NCBI RefSeq assembly: GCF_000203975.2
Contig: NZ_AFCF02000008.1
Coordinates: 518,983-582,982, forward strand
Reading direction: 5' to 3'
Length of the DNA stretch: 64,000 nucleotides
Source: Leisingera sp. ANG1
GTDB taxonomy: Bacteria; Pseudomonadota; Alphaproteobacteria; Rhodobacterales; Rhodobacteraceae
Numbering within the stretch: the stretch's first letter is position 1; every line of letters starts with the position of its first letter. The notes below the pieces were generated by a model. The model worked only from the letters and a program-made list of their open reading frames with translations. It was not told the DNA's origin and did not search any database. Below, one piece after another: positions 17,262-25,458 of this stretch. A program made the translations under genes and the position numbers.

Positions 17262-19457
17262 TCAGAAAAAGCTCTGCGGGTCGATGTCGATGCTGAGGCG
17301 CAAGTCGCCCTTCAGCCGCAGCGGCGCGGTCCAGCGGGCCAGCGCCTCCTGCAACGGCACGCCTTTCGGCGCCTTGACCAGCAGGCGCACCCGGTGGCGG
17401 CCGCGGACGCGGGCGATGGGGGCCGGGGCGGGGCCGAACAGCTGCGCACCGATCTGGCGCAGCGGTCCGTCGTTGCGGGCCATCGCATTGCCGAGGTCAA
17501 AGACCGCCGCCAGATCCGGCCCGGACAGGATGATCCCGGCCATCCGGCCATAGGGCGGCACGCCAGCGGCCTGACGCTCGGCGGCTTCTGCTTTCCAGAA
17601 GCTTTCCTCATCCCCAGACAGGATCGCCCGGATCACCGGGTGCTCCGGCTGGAAGGTCTGCATCAGGGCCTCGCCCGGGCGTTCGGCGCGCCCTGCCCGG
17701 CCCGCCACCTGGCGCATCAGCTGAAAGGTCCGCTCTGCCGCGCGCAGGTCGGAACCCTGCAGGCCAAGGTCGGCGTCAATCACCCCCACCAGCGTCAGCA
17801 AAGGGAAGTTATGGCCCTTGGCGACCAGCTGGGTGCCGAGGATGATGTCGGCTTCGCCTGCGGCGATTTCTTCGATCCGCAGCTTCAGCGCGCGGGCAGA
17901 GCCGAACAAGTCGGAGCTGAGCACCGCAATGCGGGCCTCGGGGAACAGGGCGGTGGCTTCCTCCGCCAGCCGCTCGATGCCGGGGCCGACCGGGGCCATC
18001 TTGCCCTCCACCTCGCAGGAGGGGCAGGCCTCCGGCACGGGTTTGGTCTCGCCGCACTGGTGGCACATCAGCCGCTTCATGAAGCGGTGCTCCACCATCC
18101 GCGCATCGCAATGGTCGCAGGCCACCTGCGCGCCGCAGGCGCGGCAGATGGTAACCGGGGCAAAGCCGCGGCGGTTGAGGAACAGGAGCGATTGCTCACC
18201 GCGTTCCAAGCGCAGTTTCATTGCCTGTTTCAGGGTTGGCGAGATCCAGGTGGAGGGCAGCAGGTCCTCTGACCGCATATCCACTGCGCGCATGTCCGGC
18301 AGCACCGAAGCGCCGAAGCGGGAGGTGAGGTTCAGACGGTTGTACTTGCCGGCCTCGGCATTGGCCCAGGTCTCAAGCGAAGGCGTGGCGGAGGCCAGCA
18401 CCACCTGCGCCGAGCACATCGCCGCGCGCAGCACTGCCATGTCGCGGGCGTTGTACAGAACCCCGTCCTCCTGCTTGTAGGAGGTGTCGTGTTCCTCATC
18501 GACGATGATCAGGCCCAGGTCGCGGAACGGCAGGAACAGGGCTGAGCGGGCGCCGATCACCAGTTGCGCCGCGCCCTGCCCGACCATTTTCCAGACCCGG
18601 CGGCGTTCGGTCATGGTGGCGCCGGAGTGCCATTCAGCCGGTTTGGCGCCAAAGCGCGCCTCGACGCGGGTCAGGAACTCAGCGGTGAGCGCGATTTCGG
18701 GCAGCAGCACCAGCGCCTGCCGTCCAGCACGCAGGGCGGCGGCGACGGCCTCCAGATAGACCTCGGTCTTGCCGGAGCCGGTGACACCTTTGAGGAGCGT
18801 GGTGCCATAACGCCCGCTTTGGACGCCCTCGGCCAGGGCGGCGGCAGCCTTGGCCTGATCCTCGGTCAGCTGCTTGGAGGGCAGTTCCGGGTCGAGACGC
18901 GGATAAGGGGTGTCGCGGGGGGCTTCCTCCTCGCGCAGGGCGCCCTGCTTGACCAGCCCCTTCACCACCGAGGGTGTCACATCCGCCATATCGGCGAGTT
19001 CCCTGGGTGTGAAGGCAAGGCCGCCATACTCCTCCAGCACCTCCAGCACCCGGGTGCGGGCATCCGTCATCCGGTCCGGCACGCCCTCGCCCCGGCGCAG
19101 GATCTTGCGCATCGACGGCGGATCGGAAAGACCCGGCGCACGGGTGGCCAGCCGCAGCATCGCGGGCATGGGTGTCAGGGTGTAGTCGGCAGCCTTGCCA
19201 AGGAACTGGCGCATTTCGGTCCGCATCGGGGCCACATCCAGCACCCGGATCACCGCGCGCAGCTTGGCCGAATCGAAATCTCCGGCACCCGGCCCCCAGA
19301 CCACGCCCAGCACCTTGCGCGGGCCCAAGGGCACCTCGACATAGGCGCCGAGGTAGCAGCCGCCCTCCGGCGCGCGGTAATCCAGCAGCCGGTCAAGGGG
19401 TTGCGTGGTCAGAACCCCAACCCTCTCGCCTGCCTGAAAGAACTCCTGCCCGCTCAT
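17262..19457 (-). CDS. priA: Primosomal protein N' (replication restart helicase PriA)
   Basis: 731 residues, normal length, with the ATG at 19457; the frame is open much further upstream but that would run through the divergent transaldolase gene. PriA recognises stalled forks and reloads the replicative helicase. Walker A GVTGSGKT is at 224-231, the DEAH-type box is DEEH (about 318), and the zinc region has all eight cysteines as CRAC, CDHC, CHQC and CPSC. Helicase motifs V-VI appear as GTQLVAKGHNFPLLT and QVAGRAGRAERPG. Divergent from the transaldolase gene across 81 bp. Confidence 0.97.
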   Translation of the reverse strand: MSGQEFFQAGERVGVLTTQPLDRLLDYRAPEGGCYLGAYVEVPLGPRKVLGVVWGPGAGDFDSAKLRAVIRVLDVAPMRTEMRQFLGKAADYTLTPMPAMLRLATRAPGLSDPPSMRKILRRGEGVPDRMTDARTRVLEVLEEYGGLAFTPRELADMADVTPSVVKGLVKQGALREEEAPRDTPYPRLDPELPSKQLTEDQAKAAAALAEGVQSGRYGTTLLKGVTGSGKTEVYLEAVAAALRAGRQALVLLPEIALTAEFLTRVEARFGAKPAEWHSGATMTERRRVWKMVGQGAAQLVIGARSALFLPFRDLGLIIVDEEHDTSYKQEDGVLYNARDMAVLRAAMCSAQVVLASATPSLETWANAEAGKYNRLNLTSRFGASVLPDMRAVDMRSEDLLPSTWISPTLKQAMKLRLERGEQSLLFLNRRGFAPVTICRACGAQVACDHCDARMVEHRFMKRLMCHQCGETKPVPEACPSCEVEGKMAPVGPGIERLAEEATALFPEARIAVLSSDLFGSARALKLRIEEIAAGEADIILGTQLVAKGHNFPLLTLVGVIDADLGLQGSDLRAAERTFQLMRQVAGRAGRAERPGEALMQTFQPEHPVIRAILSGDEESFWKAEAAERQAAGVPPYGRMAGIILSGPDLAAVFDLGNAMARNDGPLRQIGAQLFGPAPAPIARVRGRHRVRLLVKAPKGVPLQEALARWTAPLRLKGDLRLSIDIDPQSFF

Positions 19458-19538
19458 ACTGCTGCCTGTGTTGCCGCCCGTATTTCCATGAGGTAAAGGC
19501 TGTGGCGACCGAGGCCAACCCATCCAAAGGACTGCCCC

Positions 19539-20192
19539 ATGAAATTCTTCGTAGATACTGCCGAGATCGGCGCCATTGCCGAGCTGAACGATCTGGGCAT
19601 GGTGGACGGTGTCACCACCAACCCCTCGCTGATCAAGAAATCCGGCCGCGACATCATCGAGGTCACCAAGGAGATCTGCGATCTGGTCGACGGGCCGGTT
19701 TCTGCCGAGGTAACCGCCACAGATGCGGAAACCATGATCGCCGAAGGCCGCAAGCTGGTGGAGATCGCCGAGAACATCGCGGTGAAGGTGCCGCTGACCT
19801 GGGACGGCCTGAAGGCCTGCAAGACCCTGAGCGACGACGGCCACATGGTGAACGTGACCCTGTGCTTCTCCGCCAACCAGGCGCTGCTGGCGGCCAAGGC
19901 GGGCGCGACTTTCATCTCCCCCTTCATCGGGCGTCTGGACGACATCAACCTCGATGGCATGGAACTGATCGAGGACATCCGCACCATCTATGACAACTAC
20001 GGATTCGAGACCCAGATCCTGGCGGCCTCGATCCGCTCCGTGAACCATGTGCTGGATTCGGCCCGTATCGGCGCTGACGTGATCACCGCTCCGCCTGCCG
20101 TGATCAAGGCGATGGTGAACCACCCGCTGACCGACAAGGGCCTGGACGCCTTCCTGGCCGACATCAAGGCGGCAGAGATCAAGATCCTGTAA
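19539..20192 (+). CDS. fsa: Fructose-6-phosphate aldolase / small transaldolase
   Basis: 217 residues, the short transaldolase/FSA class. The enzyme either cleaves fructose 6-phosphate or transfers the dihydroxyacetone unit in the pentose phosphate pathway. The signature [16 protein letters not shown] opens the TIM barrel, [12 protein letters not shown] follows, and the Schiff-base lysine is Lys83 in [11 protein letters not shown]. Sequence alone does not separate transaldolase activity from aldolase activity in this class. The stop is 3 bases before the next gene. Confidence 0.92.
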   Translation: MKFFVDTAEIGAIAELNDLGMVDGVTTNPSLIKKSGRDIIEVTKEICDLVDGPVSAEVTATDAETMIAEGRKLVEIAENIAVKVPLTWDGLKACKTLSDDGHMVNVTLCFSANQALLAAKAGATFISPFIGRLDDINLDGMELIEDIRTIYDNYGFETQILAASIRSVNHVLDSARIGADVITAPPAVIKAMVNHPLTDKGLDAFLADIKAAEIKIL

Positions 20193-20195
20193 TCT

Positions 20196-20735
20196 GTGGC
20201 CGCCAAAAAGCCAAAGTTACAGCACAAACAAGCCTTTGCCATCCTATCTGACAGGCTGGCAAAGGCACTTTCGTCTTATGGCTATGTCCCGCACCCAGCT
20301 TGGAAGCCAGGCTGGGAACCACACAATCAGGAATATGAAGCTGATTTTCTGGGGCCGGTTCGTGAAGATGGCATCAGGATAGTGAAATGCCTGTATCTGC
20401 CGCACGGCAGGCAGCTTATTGTTGAAGCATGGCATTTTCACTGCGCGTCTGCTGAAAGTTCAGCTGCAGCTTTGGGTAGCGACCCGCAGAAGTGGGGGAA
20501 AGCGCTGATCTCTTTGCCTTGGCGGAAAGCCGAAACGCGGGACCACCTCGGCTTCTTATCTTTGCTAACCTTCCCCAAACAGGTGAAGTTCAAGGCGGAC
20601 GGCAAGCCCTCCAATCTTGAACAGATTTGGAGTGCACACGACAAACTGTTGCAGCCGACTCTCGATCAGATTCATCAGGAAGTCAGGGATCCGGCACGAT
20701 TCAATTCGCCACTCGCAGCAACGGCTGAAAATTAG
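20196..20735 (+). CDS. Hypothetical protein of atypical base composition
   Basis: 179 residues starting at GTG, 3 bases after the transaldolase stop. I do not recognise a family. The protein is soluble, with many aromatic residues (YGYVPHPAWKPGWEP, VEAWHFHCASAES, WRKAETRDHLGF). The coding sequence is visibly richer in A and T than its neighbours, with codons such as CTA, TCT, TTA and GAA common, which suggests recent acquisition. A small AACGGCT/AGCCGTT hairpin overlaps the stop but has no T-run. Nothing nearby suggests a role. Confidence 0.6.
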   Translation: MAAKKPKLQHKQAFAILSDRLAKALSSYGYVPHPAWKPGWEPHNQEYEADFLGPVREDGIRIVKCLYLPHGRQLIVEAWHFHCASAESSAAALGSDPQKWGKALISLPWRKAETRDHLGFLSLLTFPKQVKFKADGKPSNLEQIWSAHDKLLQPTLDQIHQEVRDPARFNSPLAATAEN

Positions 20736-20865
20736 CCGTTGAGCAATTCAAGCGCGCATCCATACAGCAATTTCCGTGCGCCCCGCATTTTTCCGCAGCA
20801 TCAGGGAAATCCCGTGTTATAAACGGCACCAAACCCGTCAGAGGTCCGGAGCCGTAAGAGTTCAC

Positions 20866-21573
20866 ATGAGCACTTCAAGCAATACAGTCAGCCTGGAAGA
20901 CCAGTTGCGCGAGGCGATCCTCGCCAAACCCGATGCGGTGCTGGAGGATCAGCACCTGATGAACGCCCTGGTTGCAGCCAATGAGCGGGCGATGGGGTCC
21001 AACGTGGTTGACCTGCGCGGCATCGCGATGGAACGGATGGCGGCGCGGCTGGACCGGCTGGAGGATACCCACCGCTCGGTGATTGCCGCGGCCTATGACA
21101 ACCTGGCCGGCACCAACCTCATCCACCGCGCCGTGCTGCGGCTGCTGGAGCCGCGCGATTTCACCGCCTTTTTGGCCTGCCTTGAGCAGGACATGCCGGA
21201 AATCCTGCGCGTCCATGCGCTGGCGCTGGTGCTGGAGACCGCCCAGCCCGGCGGCGCCGAGGTGGAGCGCAAGTCCGGCGCACTGAAGCTGGCAGGCCCC
21301 GGCTTTACTGAAAGCTATGCCGGCCAGCCCGGCAGCGACCGCCCCGTGACCCTGCGCCAGACCCAGGGCGGCAGCCCGCGGGTTTACGGGGCTAAGGCCG
21401 AATGGATCCGTTCCGAGGCCTGCTTGATGCTGGATTTGGGCGAAGGCCGCCTGCCCGGTATGCTGGTGATGGGATCGGAAGACCCGCATCAGTTTTCGCC
21501 GATGCAAGGCACGGACCTCCTGACTTTCTTTGGCGGCGTCTTTGAACGCTCGATGCGCTGCTGGCTGTCATGA
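20866..21573 (+). CDS. DUF484 family protein
   Basis: 235 residues with the ATG at 20866, chosen because MSTSSNTVSLEDQLREAILAKPDAV begins the recognisable domain. DUF484 proteins (GAF-like fold) are usually encoded directly before xerC and their role is not established. The conserved start ILAKPDAVLEDQHLMNAL is visible, as is the later ACLMLDLGEGRLPGMLVMGSEDPHQFSP, typical of the C-terminal half. It overlaps xerC by 4 bases (ATGA). Confidence 0.85.
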   Translation: MSTSSNTVSLEDQLREAILAKPDAVLEDQHLMNALVAANERAMGSNVVDLRGIAMERMAARLDRLEDTHRSVIAAAYDNLAGTNLIHRAVLRLLEPRDFTAFLACLEQDMPEILRVHALALVLETAQPGGAEVERKSGALKLAGPGFTESYAGQPGSDRPVTLRQTQGGSPRVYGAKAEWIRSEACLMLDLGEGRLPGMLVMGSEDPHQFSPMQGTDLLTFFGGVFERSMRCWLS

Positions 21574-22490
21574 CGCTGATCTCGCCTGCCTGCCGGGATG
21601 CGCTGCAGCTGTGGCTGGAGCGGCTGGGCGGGCTGGAGGACGCCTCAGAAAACACCCTCACTGCCTACCGCGGCGATGTGACCGCCTTCCTTGCCTTCAT
21701 GACCCAGCACAGCGGCGGGCCGCAGGGGCTGGGGGCGCTGGCGCGGATCACGACTTCGGACATGCGGGCCTGGATGGCGTCGGAGCGCAACTCCGGCACC
21801 GGGGCACGGTCGCTGGCGCGCAAGCTGTCGGCGGTCAAGAATTTCTACCGCTGGCTGGCAGAGCGTGAAGGGTTTGAGCCGGCCGCGGTGCTGCTGGCGC
21901 GCTCCCCCAAGTTCCAGAAAAAGCTGCCGCGGCCGCTGGCGCCGGAGGCGGCCAAGGCCGTCCTCGAAACCGTTGAGCTGCAGTCGCAGCAGGATTGGGT
22001 GGCGGCGCGGGACGTCGCCGTGGTGACGCTGCTGTACGGCTGCGGGCTGCGGATATCCGAGGCGCTTGGGCTGACGGGTGCGGATGCACCGCTGCCGCCG
22101 GTCTTGCGCATCCTGGGCAAGGGCCGGAAAGAACGCGTGGTGCCGGTACTGCCCGCCGCCCGCGATGCAGTGGAGCGTTACCTGTCGCTGTGTCCGCATC
22201 CGCAGGAGGCGAAGGCCCCCCTGTTCCGCGGCGTGCGCGGCGGCGCGCTGAACCCGCGCCAGATCCAGGGGGTGATGGCCAGGACCCGCGCCCAGCTGGG
22301 CCTGCCCGCCACCGCCACCCCGCACGCGCTGCGCCACAGCTTTGCCACCCACCTGCTGGAGGCGGGCGGCGACCTGCGCGCAATTCAGGAACTGCTCGGG
22401 CACGCGTCGCTGTCGACCACCCAGGCCTATACTGCGGTGGACACCACCCACCTGCTGGAAGTCTACAACAAGGCCCACCCGAAAGCGTGA
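21570..22490 (+). CDS. xerC: Site-specific tyrosine recombinase XerC
   Basis: 306 residues. XerC, with XerD, resolves chromosome dimers at dif during division. The N-terminal SAM-like domain spans about 5-105 and the catalytic domain about 120-300. The full active-site set is present: Arg161 (GCGLRISEAL), Lys184 (GKGRKER), His252 and Arg255 (HALRHSFATH), His278 (LLGHAS) and Tyr287 (TQAYTAV). Being paired with a DUF484 gene favours XerC over XerD. No integron or phage neighbours are seen. Confidence 0.94.
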   Translation: MTLISPACRDALQLWLERLGGLEDASENTLTAYRGDVTAFLAFMTQHSGGPQGLGALARITTSDMRAWMASERNSGTGARSLARKLSAVKNFYRWLAEREGFEPAAVLLARSPKFQKKLPRPLAPEAAKAVLETVELQSQQDWVAARDVAVVTLLYGCGLRISEALGLTGADAPLPPVLRILGKGRKERVVPVLPAARDAVERYLSLCPHPQEAKAPLFRGVRGGALNPRQIQGVMARTRAQLGLPATATPHALRHSFATHLLEAGGDLRAIQELLGHASLSTTQAYTAVDTTHLLEVYNKAHPKA

Positions 22491-22540
22491 CTTGACCCCG
22501 CCCGCCTTGCTGGCCTTTGCTGTCAGCAGGAGGGTCTGCC

Positions 22541-22768
22541 ATGCCCGATGAACACCCCGCACAAGTGGAACTGACCAGTATCCTGACCTGCCCCGCCTGC
22601 GGGCATCAGGCGGCAGAGGAGATGCCGCAGAACGCCTGCCAGTGGTTTCATGAGTGCCCCGCCTGCAAAACCCTGCTGCGGCCAAAGCCCGGCGATTGCT
22701 GTGTTTTCTGTTCCTACGGGACCGTTCCGTGCCCGCCGGTGCAAAAGGGGGACGGCTGCTGCGGCTGA
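22541..22768 (+). CDS. GDCCVxC domain-containing small cysteine-rich protein
   Basis: 75 residues with the ATG at 22541, preceded by CAGGAGG. It contains ten cysteines: CPAC near the N-terminus, HECPAC, the family signature GDCCVFC followed by SYGTVPCPP, and a terminal GCCG. The family is annotated as a possible selenoprotein in some organisms; here the motif positions are all cysteine codons and the only TGA is the terminal stop. A metal-binding or redox role is plausible but not shown. It follows xerC by 50 bp. Confidence 0.8.
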   Translation: MPDEHPAQVELTSILTCPACGHQAAEEMPQNACQWFHECPACKTLLRPKPGDCCVFCSYGTVPCPPVQKGDGCCG

Positions 22769-22881
22769 CCGGTTTACCGCCCGGTTGAATAAAATCCGCA
22801 CTAATTTCCGCAGCAGGCAGCAAGCCTCTGTTAAGGCGCTGCAGGCCAGATGGCAGAAACCGATCCAGAAAGGATTCTGCC

Positions 22882-23088
22882 ATGACCCCCGCCGGCTTTG
22901 CCGTTTTGTTTGCCGATGGCGCCCCCGCCGCCCCTGCCCCGCCGCCTGATGTGCAGCCATGGCAGCGCGACAGGCCCGCACAATCCCCTTTCTCCTCGCC
23001 CGACATCACCGACCCGGCGCCGCATGGCCGCAGCATGGCGCGGATCCAGTTGGCGGCGGGTACGGAATTCCGCCCAATTCTGCACTGA
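22882..23088 (+). CDS. Possible small Pro/Ala-rich protein
   Basis: An open frame of 68 codons fills part of the 359-bp gap between the GDCCVxC gene and pcs. GAAAGGA lies 8 bases before the ATG. The product is Pro- and Ala-rich (DGAPAAPAPPPDVQPW) with no membrane helix or known motif. Two other frames are also open here, so this may be non-coding. I see no other structure in the gap. Confidence 0.3.
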   Translation: MTPAGFAVLFADGAPAAPAPPPDVQPWQRDRPAQSPFSSPDITDPAPHGRSMARIQLAAGTEFRPILH

Positions 23089-23127
23089 ACGGTTGCGGCT
23101 CCGGGGCAAATTCGCCATCACGGTCGC

Positions 23128-23838
23128 ATGACACCTCAGATCCGCGCTCTTTCCGTTCACCTGCTCACCGCAACCGGCGCCGTATTTGCCATGCTGTCGA
23201 TGCTGGCCGCCGCCGAAGGCAAATGGAGCCTGATGTTTCTGTGGCTCGTGGTAGCCTTTGCTGTTGATGGAATCGACGGGCCGCTGGCGCGGCACTATCA
23301 CGTCAAGCGCTACTCGCCGGAGTTCGACGGGGTGCTGCTGGACCTGATCATTGACTACCTGACATATGTTTTCATTCCCGCCTTTGCCTTGTTCCAATCC
23401 GGGCTGATGGCGGGCTGGACAGGGTGGTTTGCGATCATCGTAATCACCTTTGGCAGCGCGATGTATTACGCCGACACCAGAATGAAGACCAAGGACAATT
23501 CCTTTTCCGGCTATCCCGGCGTGTGGAACATGCCGGTGCTGGTGATCTTTGCGCTGGAGCCGAGCCATTGGACCAGCCTGGTGCTGGTGACGCTGCTGTC
23601 GGTGGCGATGTTCCTGCCGCTGAAGTTCATCCATCCGGTGCGCACAGTGCGCTGGCGCAAGGTGTCGCTGCCGATGGCGCTGGCCTGGACCTTCTTTGCC
23701 GGCTGGGCCGCCTGGGTCGACTTCCACCCGGCCAGCTGGGCCCATTGGGGATTGGTGGTGACCTCGGTCTACCTGCTGTTTGTCGGCATCGCACAGCAGA
23801 TTGTGCCGGAACGGCAGCGCACGTCCTCAAGGGCTTGA
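23128..23838 (+). CDS. pcs: Phosphatidylcholine synthase Pcs
   Basis: 236 residues and about 7-8 membrane helices. Pcs condenses CDP-diacylglycerol with choline to make phosphatidylcholine in one step, a pathway found mainly in Alphaproteobacteria and a few pathogens. The CDP-alcohol phosphotransferase motif is DGPLARHYHVKRY followed by SPEFDGVLLDLIIDY, which supplies the spaced acidic residues and Gly of the D-G-x2-A-R-x8-G-x3-D-x3-D pattern, with Pcs-type context afterwards (LTYVFIPAFALFQSG). Monocistronic; the composite repeat follows its stop. Confidence 0.92.
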   Translation: MTPQIRALSVHLLTATGAVFAMLSMLAAAEGKWSLMFLWLVVAFAVDGIDGPLARHYHVKRYSPEFDGVLLDLIIDYLTYVFIPAFALFQSGLMAGWTGWFAIIVITFGSAMYYADTRMKTKDNSFSGYPGVWNMPVLVIFALEPSHWTSLVLVTLLSVAMFLPLKFIHPVRTVRWRKVSLPMALAWTFFAGWAAWVDFHPASWAHWGLVVTSVYLLFVGIAQQIVPERQRTSSRA

Positions 23839-23862
23839 ATACCGCTCTGCCACTTGAAGGGG

Positions 23863-23923
23863 CGCCGCCCCTCTGCGCCCTGCGGGCGCATTCACCCCGG
23901 GGTATTTTCAGCCAGAAAGAAGC
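23863..23923 (+). repeat. Composite extragenic repeat, copy 2 (3' of pcs)
   Basis: GC hairpin sequence (GGGGCGCCGCCCC then TGCGCCCTGCGGGCGCA) is followed by CCCCGGGGTATTT and TCAGCCAGAAAGAAGC (23895-23923). It matches copy 1 at 17190-17256 in both order and sequence, with about four differences over the 29-bp box. It lies between the convergent pcs and ogt genes. Confidence 0.7.
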
Positions 23924-23962
23924 GCCGCCGCGGCTGTCATAAAGACGCCTCTGCCGTAAAGA

Positions 23963-24415
23963 TCAAATCAGCAGGCTGGCGGCGCCTTCGTGTTTCAGCA
24001 GAGCCACCTTGGTCTCCACCCCGCCTTTGCCGGAAAACCCGCCAAGGCCGCTGGCGCCCAGCACCCGGTGGCAGGGGATGATCACCGGGATCGGATTGCC
24101 GCCGCAGGCATTTCCGACCGGCTGCGGCGGTGCCCCCAGCTGTTTGGCAATATCGCCATAGGTGCGGGTTTCGCCAAAGGGAATCGCCAGCATTGCATCA
24201 CAGACGGCGCGCTGAAAATCAGACCCGTCCACCTGCAGCGGCAAGTCGAACACCGTCAGCTCCCCCGCAAAATAGGCGCGCAATTGGTCCAGCGCCCGGG
24301 TCAGCAGCGCTGACTGCCCGCTGGCCTCCGCCGTCCAGTCCAGCCGCACGATGGCGCCGTCCCGCTCTGCCACGCTGAGCGGCCCGACGGGCGTCTCAAG
24401 ACTTGCTGAATTCAT
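23963..24415 (-). CDS. ogt: Methylated-DNA--protein-cysteine methyltransferase
   Basis: 150 residues with the ATG at 24415. The protein transfers the methyl or alkyl group from O6-alkylguanine to its own cysteine. The acceptor Cys115 is in IIPCHRVLG; the helix-turn-helix region (FGETRTYGDIAKQLGAPP) and the NACGGNPIP asparagine hinge precede it, and GFSGKGGVETKVALLKHEGA closes the active-site wall. It lacks the Ada N-terminal domain. Divergent from a gene with a CtrA-like box. Confidence 0.93.
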   Translation of the reverse strand: MNSASLETPVGPLSVAERDGAIVRLDWTAEASGQSALLTRALDQLRAYFAGELTVFDLPLQVDGSDFQRAVCDAMLAIPFGETRTYGDIAKQLGAPPQPVGNACGGNPIPVIIPCHRVLGASGLGGFSGKGGVETKVALLKHEGAASLLI

Positions 24416-24500
24416 CCTTCTCCTCCGGCCTGCTCCCGGCTGCATTCTCTGGTGCCGGTGCGCGGTCCGCAAGCCCGGACAGCGGCCTCGGGCAGCAGCA

Positions 24501-24517
24501 TTAACGCTTTGTTAACC
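24501..24517. promoter_or_regulatory. CtrA-type binding site upstream of the 24595 gene
   Basis: TTAACGCTTTGTTAACC contains TTAA-N7-TTAA and matches the extended TTAAC-N5-GTTAAC form perfectly. CtrA is the alphaproteobacterial cell-cycle response regulator that in Rhodobacterales controls motility and gene transfer agent genes. The box lies 78 bases before the ATG at 24595. Confidence 0.6.
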
Positions 24518-24594
24518 AGTGCTAACGGTTTACCGCCAGATTGCATCAAATTCGACTAAAGTGAGTTTCAAGAAGAGAGCTAAAGGTCAGTCAC

Positions 24595-24969
24595 ATGATT
24601 TCAGCAGTTTCCAACCCCGCCGGTTTCTACAACGGCATGAAGCAGATCCAGGCCCAGCGCCAGCAGGCACCGGCTTCGGGAACCACTGCACGGGAACCGG
24701 CTGATGCGTCTTTGATCAAAGGCATGACGCGCACTCCAGCGCGGGATGCCGTGCAGGCCGGCAGCCCTGCTGACGCCCTGACCGCCCAGTATGTCGGCCC
24801 GGCCCGGGAAATGGCGCGGGCCGAGGCGTTGGAACCGCGCCCGGCGAAAGGCATCGACATGGATGCCTACTATCAGGATCTGATGAATGGCTGCCAGGCA
24901 GGCCCGAAGCCGGTCAGTGTGCTGACCGCAGAGGCGAACTATGCCAAGGTGCAGCGCATCATTGGCTGA
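24595..24969 (+). CDS. Hypothetical protein, possibly CtrA-regulated
   Basis: 124 residues, soluble, no signal peptide. The start MISAVSNPAGFYNGMKQIQAQRQQAP and the C-terminal DMDAYYQDLMNGCQAGPKPVSVLTAEANYAKVQRIIG look like a structured N- and C-terminus around a Pro/Ala-rich middle. I do not recognise the family. GAGAGCTAAAGG lies upstream of the ATG. The CtrA-like box suggests a link to the motility or cell-cycle programme, but the protein itself gives no proof. Confidence 0.6.
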   Translation: MISAVSNPAGFYNGMKQIQAQRQQAPASGTTAREPADASLIKGMTRTPARDAVQAGSPADALTAQYVGPAREMARAEALEPRPAKGIDMDAYYQDLMNGCQAGPKPVSVLTAEANYAKVQRIIG

Positions 24970-25097
24970 CCCGCCAAACCAAGGCCCGTCTGCAAGGGCA
25001 CATACCACGCCGCCTGAATGTGTTTACCTGCCGTTAAGCCTGTTGTGTTAAAACTGGTTAAAGAACGGTTCAGTGCCTCTGCGAAGGACCCTCTGTG

Positions 25098-25448
25098 ATG
25101 TTTATACCAGTTTCGGGACGTATAGATCCCATCAGGCCAAACCGCGGTTTTCTGACCGCCCGCCCGGTTGTCCGCTCCGATGACCCGGACAAGAGCGAAA
25201 CCGCCGACAACACGCCGCGCGGACAGGACGAGCATCCGCAGGATGCGCCGCATCCGGAAAACAGCGAGTTGTTCTGGGACGCCGCGGGACGCGAAACCGC
25301 TGCACCCGGAGATGAGCTGTTTCACGAAAACGCTGTGCTGGCAGAGCATCTGCTGATGCAGCGCGCCTGGCCGGCAGACCGGATCCCGCCCGGCGGGGCC
25401 CAGGCAGCCTATCAGGGCTATCAGGAGGCCAGGACGCTGACGGCCTGA
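25098..25448 (+). CDS. Hypothetical acidic protein
   Basis: 116 residues from the ATG at 25098; a GTG directly before it is an alternative. Not recognised. It begins MFIPVSGRIDPIRPNRGFLTARPVVRSDD and continues with an Asp/Glu/Pro-rich stretch, then a helical tail (ENAVLAEHLLMQRAWPAD). In the gap before it, GTTAAGCC, GTTAAAAC and GTTAAAG recur, but their spacing is not TTAA-N7-TTAA. It lies 128 bp after the previous unknown gene and converges on the LysM gene pair. Confidence 0.5.
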   Translation: MFIPVSGRIDPIRPNRGFLTARPVVRSDDPDKSETADNTPRGQDEHPQDAPHPENSELFWDAAGRETAAPGDELFHENAVLAEHLLMQRAWPADRIPPGGAQAAYQGYQEARTLTA

Positions 25449-25458
25449 CCTCTCCGTC

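Noticed and set aside
19458-20123. Extension of the priA frame for 222 codons upstream of 19457
   Set aside because: It would run antisense through the whole transaldolase gene. PriA's usual length fits the ATG at 19457.
20719-20740. AACGGCT/AGCCGTT hairpin at the end of the 20196 gene as a terminator
   Set aside because: It overlaps the stop codon and has no T-run, so support is too weak.
21645-23036. A 463-codon minus-strand frame across xerC and the GDCCVxC gene
   Set aside because: XerC's six catalytic residues are in place on the plus strand and the minus product shows no domain.
25031-25066. A third CtrA-type box in the gap before the 25098 gene (GTTAAGCC, GTTAAAAC, GTTAAAG)
   Set aside because: The TTAA pairs are spaced by 10 and 6 bases instead of 7, so they do not match the consensus.
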